Source of the DNA: Algoriphagus pacificus
Lineage (GTDB): Bacteria; Bacteroidota; Bacteroidia; Cytophagales; Cyclobacteriaceae
DNA: 64,000 bases
Assembly: GCF_017254845.1 (NCBI RefSeq)
Contig: NZ_JAFKCU010000001.1
Span: 1,323,048 to 1,387,047, forward strand
Direction of reading: 5' to 3'
Shown here: positions 61,639-64,000 of the stretch, piece after piece
Position numbering within the stretch: position 1 is the first letter of the stretch
How the letters are laid out: each line of letters begins with the position of its first letter
Made by a program: the position numbers and the translations under genes
The notes under the pieces: model-generated
Seen by the model: only the letters and a program-made list of their open reading frames with translations
The model's database searches: none
What the model was told of the DNA's origin: nothing

Positions 61639-61795
61639 TTTCGACCATCAGACTATCGGTAGCCATGCGCTCAGCCTGACAAAACTTGAAATAGAATTAA
61701 AGGGCTTCGATATACGCGACTTTCGTCGCTCCAGTGTTCAACCTGACAAATATTTAATCTTGACAATTCTGATATTTTATATCTAAAATCAGTGA
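61639..61795 (+). repeat. Left imperfect direct repeat flanking the GIY-YIG gene
   Basis: Two consecutive variant units (TCGAC or TCGAT ... CTGACAAA) with extra bases in the central part of each. It includes an exact 42-base match, 61669-61710, to 62250-62291, and a diverged continuation (CCTGACAAATATTTAATCTT versus CCTGACAAATCTTTAATCCT). Confidence 0.75.
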
Positions 61796-61799
61796 ACTA

Positions 61800-61830
61800 T
61801 GTCAGTCCGAGCGGAGTCGAGGACTTTTCC
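61800..61830 (-). repeat. GAGCGGAGTCGAG-type repeat, inverted copy 2
   Basis: TGTCAGTCCGAGCGGAGTCG followed by AGGACTT, one to two bases different from copy 1. It lies 76 bases upstream of the GIY-YIG start. Confidence 0.75.
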
Positions 61831-61905
61831 TGAATATTTGAATTATTATAAATTAAGTTCTTAATTTATAATTGTTTAGTTCTTTTTCATTTATATAGAA
61901 TTCTC

Positions 61906-62226
61906 TTGGAAAGATTTTTTGTTTACATATTAAAATGTGCTGATTCATCTTATTATACGGGAGTTACAAATAATATAGATAGAAGATTTGCAGAGCATCA
62001 AGATGGGATTGATTTTTTAAGCTACACATATAATCGAAGGCCTCTCGAATTAGTTTTTCTGCAAGATTTTCAACAGATAAATGAAGCAATTGCCTTTGAA
62101 AAACAACTCAAAAAATGGAGTAGAGCTAAAAAAGAGGCTTTAATTAGAGGGAATTGGGAGCAATTGAAGGATCTGTCGAAATGTAATAATGAGACGAGTC
62201 ATTTGAATTTTAGAAAAGATAAATGA
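61906..62226 (+). CDS. GIY-YIG domain endonuclease, single-domain (second copy in window)
   Basis: A 106-residue GIY-YIG protein. Motif: FVYILKCADSSYYTGVTNNI (YTG as the second half), Arg in DRRFAEHQ, and a conserved EKQLKKWSRAKKEALIRG helix with Glu. It starts with TTG at 61906; no ATG fits upstream. The protein is of the YhbQ/UPF0213 type and differs clearly from the 80-residue one at 31320. Imperfect direct repeats lie on both sides. Confidence 0.85.
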   Translation: MERFFVYILKCADSSYYTGVTNNIDRRFAEHQDGIDFLSYTYNRRPLELVFLQDFQQINEAIAFEKQLKKWSRAKKEALIRGNWEQLKDLSKCNNETSHLNFRKDK

Positions 62227-62231
62227 ATGGG

Positions 62232-62357
62232 ACAAAGGGCTTCGACTTCGCTCAGCCTGACAAAACTTGAAATAGAATTAAAGGGCTTCGACTCCGCTCA
62301 GCCTGACAAATCTTTAATCCTGCAAATCGGATATCTTATATCATATATCCTAAATCA
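62232..62357 (+). repeat. Right imperfect direct repeat flanking the GIY-YIG gene
   Basis: Two consecutive units, AGGGCTTCGACTTCGCTCAG and AGGGCTTCGACTCCGCTCAG, each followed by CCTGACAAA. It includes the exact 42-base match to the left repeat and its diverged tail. It begins 5 bases after the GIY-YIG stop. Confidence 0.75.
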
Positions 62358-62654
62358 CGAATACCTTCTTCGGATCTCTACTTTCAGTTTTTGCCTTTCC
62401 CAAAGAGCCTTTGCAAGGTCGGGAGCAACACGATCCGGTTCTGACTCATTTAGAATTTTTTTCAGCTTTTCCTCCCCCAGATCCACCCGATAGCAAATTT
62501 GTAGCAATCTTTCAAAATCCCTGTCCAATAAGTGACTGATAGCTTTGCTGAGTACAGCTATGGCTTTTTCCTCATCAAAATCAGTCTGGATCGCAGTGAG
62601 CTGAAAATCCTTGTCCAAAAGATTGAATGTTTCTAAAAGTAATTCCTGTGCCAT
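62355..62654 (-). CDS. Small hypothetical protein
   Basis: A 99-residue soluble protein rich in charged helices (LLETFNLLDKDFQLTAIQTD, SKAISHLLDRDFERLLQICY, KLKKILNESEPDRVAPDLAK). There is no signal peptide or membrane helix. It starts 36 bases downstream of the DUF5606 gene's stop, with a terminator between. Helical repeats suggest a protein-binding role, but no family is recognised. Confidence 0.7.
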   Translation of the reverse strand: MAQELLLETFNLLDKDFQLTAIQTDFDEEKAIAVLSKAISHLLDRDFERLLQICYRVDLGEEKLKKILNESEPDRVAPDLAKALWERQKLKVEIRRRYS

Positions 62655-62660
62655 GGTATC

Positions 62661-62686
62661 AAAAAAGCCCCGATAAATCGAGGCTG
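62661..62686 (-). terminator. Terminator of the DUF5606 gene
   Basis: AGCC/GGCT and CGAT/ATCG segments form a stem with a short AA loop and a mismatch, with the A run at 62661-62666 giving U's on the minus transcript. Confidence 0.65.
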
Positions 62687-62690
62687 TTTA

Positions 62691-63113
62691 TTAATCTTCT
62701 TTTTGTTCTTCGCTTGATTCTTCTAGCGTTTCTGGAGCTTGAGTTCTGATGATCTTATACCAAGAGATCAATTTTTTGATGTCAGAGGTATACACTCGTG
62801 ATTCATCTACCTCCGGTAAAACATGCTTCATAAATGCTCTTAGTTCAGTGTCGTCCGGATTGGCATCCAAACCCAAATCACCTTGGAATTCAGCTTCTAT
62901 TTTTTTCATGATCGCTTCCAAAGGTTCAGCACCTTCTTCGGTCATGGTGTAAATAGAGATATCGCTCAAGATGGAAACACGCTGAGACATTCCAGCTACC
63001 AATTTTGCTTTTTTAGCATCCATGCTTTCTAGGATTACTCCTGATCTGGATGGTTTTAAAACTTTATATAATCCCGGTTTACCGGCTACTGTTGCGATGT
63101 CTTTGAAATTCAT
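62691..63113 (-). CDS. DUF5606-domain protein
   Basis: A 140-residue protein. The N-terminal part (about 1-50, FKDIATVAGKPGLYKVLKPS, then GVILESMDAKKAKLVAGMSQ) is a small beta domain; the rest is acidic and helical with a Glu-rich tail. DUF5606 is restricted largely to Bacteroidota and has no known function. Its -7 element TATATTTG lies 22 bases upstream. Confidence 0.88.
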   Translation of the reverse strand: MNFKDIATVAGKPGLYKVLKPSRSGVILESMDAKKAKLVAGMSQRVSILSDISIYTMTEEGAEPLEAIMKKIEAEFQGDLGLDANPDDTELRAFMKHVLPEVDESRVYTSDIKKLISWYKIIRTQAPETLEESSEEQKED

Positions 63114-63134
63114 TGGTTTTTATTTTTCAGGCTG

Positions 63135-63142
63135 CAAATATA
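63135..63142 (-). promoter_or_regulatory. -7 promoter element of the DUF5606 gene
   Basis: Reads TATATTTG on the minus strand, followed by C; exact consensus. It is placed 22 bases before the ATG. Confidence 0.6.
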
Positions 63143-63152
63143 GGATTATCGA

Positions 63153-63764
63153 TTAAATGATTTCCCCTCTTTCGTATTCTTGTACCAGTTCTTCAATAAA
63201 TGCCGTCAATTCATCTTTTCCAAGTCCGCTTTCGGCAGAAGTCACAAAATAATCCGGGATCTCTTCAAAAATCTCCTCTGTCTTTTTCAGGAATTTCCGG
63301 ATGTTCTGATCAGTTTTGGTCTTGGATTGCTTATCTGCTTTTGTGAAGACCAAAGCTGCAGGAACGCCCTCAGTTCCACACCAAAGCAAAAACTCCAGAT
63401 CAATTTTCTGTGGCTCCAAGCGGCTGTCAATCAAGACAAATACTCCGCAAAGATTCTCTCTTTTAGTTAGGTAGGTGCTGATCATACTTTCCCAGCCCTG
63501 CTTAACTTTCACATTGACTTTAGCAAATCCATACCCGGGTAAATCCACCAAATACCATCGATCATTGATGATGAAATGGTTGATCAACTGGGTTTTTCCA
63601 GGCTTCTGGGAAGTCTTTGCCAAGTCGCTTTTGCCTGTGATTCGATTGATCAGTGAACTTTTACCCACATTGGATCTTCCGATAAATGCGATCTCTGCTC
63701 GATCGGGTTTTGGGCAATTTCCAGGGTTGGAATTACTGATGACAAATTGTGCTTTCTGAATCAT
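63153..63764 (-). CDS. engB: Ribosome biogenesis GTP-binding protein EngB (YihA/YsxC)
   Basis: A 203-residue GTPase with G1 GRSNVGKSSLINRI, G3 DLPGYGFAKV, G4 FTKADKQSK (TKAD) and a final TSAESGLG (G5). It helps assemble the 50S subunit. Its -7 element TATTTTTG is 18 bases upstream on the minus strand. It is divergent from ubiE. Confidence 0.97.
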   Translation of the reverse strand: MIQKAQFVISNSNPGNCPKPDRAEIAFIGRSNVGKSSLINRITGKSDLAKTSQKPGKTQLINHFIINDRWYLVDLPGYGFAKVNVKVKQGWESMISTYLTKRENLCGVFVLIDSRLEPQKIDLEFLLWCGTEGVPAALVFTKADKQSKTKTDQNIRKFLKKTEEIFEEIPDYFVTSAESGLGKDELTAFIEELVQEYERGEII

Positions 63765-63781
63765 GAAACTGGATTTGAATG

Positions 63782-63789
63782 CAAAAATA
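63782..63789 (-). promoter_or_regulatory. -7 promoter element of engB
   Basis: Reads TATTTTTG on the minus strand followed by CA; exact consensus. The mRNA leader would be only about a dozen bases long. Confidence 0.6.
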
Positions 63790-63837
63790 GGAATTATACT
63801 TTAGGAATGACTTTCTCTAATCTGACAACAATTTTCC

Positions 63838-63860
63838 AATACTCAGGTTTCTTGAGTATT
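63838..63860. promoter_or_regulatory. Hairpin in the engB/ubiE divergent region
   Basis: AATACTCA (63838-63845) and TGAGTATT (63853-63860) form a perfect 8-bp stem with a 7-base loop, 26 bases before the ubiE start. It may be a leader structure or a protein-binding palindrome. Confidence 0.4.
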
Positions 63861-63886
63861 ATTGCGCCTTCAAAGAACGATTCGTG

Positions 63887-64000
63887 ATGTCTGTAGTACC
63901 TTACAAAGATAAGCAAGACCCTAAAAAAGCTCAGGTTGCTGAGATGTTTAACAATATTTCCGGCAAGTATGACTTGCTCAACCACGTGCTTAGCATGGGG
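63887..64000 (+). CDS. ubiE: Demethylmenaquinone methyltransferase, N-terminus (partial)
   Basis: The first 38 codons: [10 protein letters not shown], then [20 protein letters not shown], the UbiE N-terminal signature (FxxIxxxYDxxNxxxSxG). The gene continues past the window end. It makes menaquinone, the main quinone in this group. The start is the ATG at 63887. Confidence 0.92.
   Translation, partial: MSVVPYKDKQDPKKAQVAEMFNNISGKYDLLNHVLSMG

Larger units (their letters stand above)
61497..61905. other. Repeat-rich intergenic region
   Basis: A 409-base stretch without a gene. It contains two copies of an inverted-orientation repeat (TCAGACCGAGCGGAGTCGAG near 61594 and TCAGTCCGAGCGGAGTCGAG near 61802) and two variant forward copies (near 61640-61680 and 61701-61749), plus AT-rich spacers. 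See the repeat entries. Confidence 0.75.

Noticed and set aside
61591-62357. CRISPR-like repeats
   Set aside because: The units occur in both orientations with irregular spacing, and a protein gene separates them; there are no regular spacers or cas genes.
62227-62493. An open frame running through the right-hand repeats and into the hypothetical gene
   Set aside because: It is built mainly from the repeat units and overlaps a better gene on the other strand; it looks like a by-product of the repeats.

Overview
The window is ordinary chromosome from a member of the Bacteroidota, most likely Cytophagales (an Algoriphagus- or Cyclobacterium-like organism; the genus is a guess). The evidence is: -7 elements of the form TAnnTTTG just upstream of gltX, rpsP, pyrD, engB, yqeY and a DUF5606 gene; almost no Shine-Dalgarno sequences; PorT-type barrels; plug-domain proteins without barrels; a long S16; and DUF5606. 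There are about 57 genes and one intact tRNA. I see no insertion sequence, prophage, integrase gene of a mobile element or CRISPR array.

Layout. 1-1368: end of argC and argJ (arginine). 1433-7284: a complete trans-4-hydroxy-L-proline catabolic operon with a divergent AraC regulator. 7497-8284: a small barrel and a small membrane protein. 8343-12884: ABC transporter with an M1-peptidase/permease fusion. 13111-16220: a VOC-fold lipoprotein and a DUF885 peptidase. 16295-24179: an ECF sigma factor, a membrane anti-sigma candidate and a Spy-like/plug fusion, then a barrel and two large MG2/plug proteins. 24260-28601: gltX and small envelope genes. 28698-30950: rpsP-rimM-trmD-rplS. 31171-31637: an islet with a tRNA-Arg copy interrupted by three 20-nt palindromes, a GIY-YIG nuclease gene, and the intact tRNA-Arg(CCU). 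31710-42869: a carbohydrate cluster (LacI regulator, amylosucrase-like GH13, MFS transporter, heparinase II/III-like protein, SMP-30 lactonase, TIM-barrel isomerase, SDR, alcohol dehydrogenase, HPS/KGPDC-like decarboxylase). 43045-64000: mostly housekeeping genes (rsmI, pdxJ, yqeY-cvpA-pabA, lolA, ftsK, pyrD, xer, aroQ, serC-like, marC, rnhA, engB, start of ubiE).

How the genes work together. The hydroxyproline operon encodes all four enzymes from trans-4-hydroxy-L-proline to 2-oxoglutarate. The carbohydrate cluster looks like import and cleavage of a glucoside plus oxidation, lactone opening, isomerisation and aldol-type cleavage of an unidentified acidic sugar. It has no obvious kinase, and an 11-nt motif recurs directly upstream of three of its genes. 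The sigma/anti-sigma/Spy-plug trio resembles an envelope-stress sensing module.

The most unusual content lies in three small islets (31171-31637, 48501-48973, 61591-62357). In each, one small protein gene (GIY-YIG nuclease, four-helix-bundle protein, GIY-YIG nuclease) sits among short palindromic or direct repeats between well-conserved core genes. The first has three palindromes inserted at loop and junction positions of a tRNA copy whose ends coincide with the mature tRNA ends.
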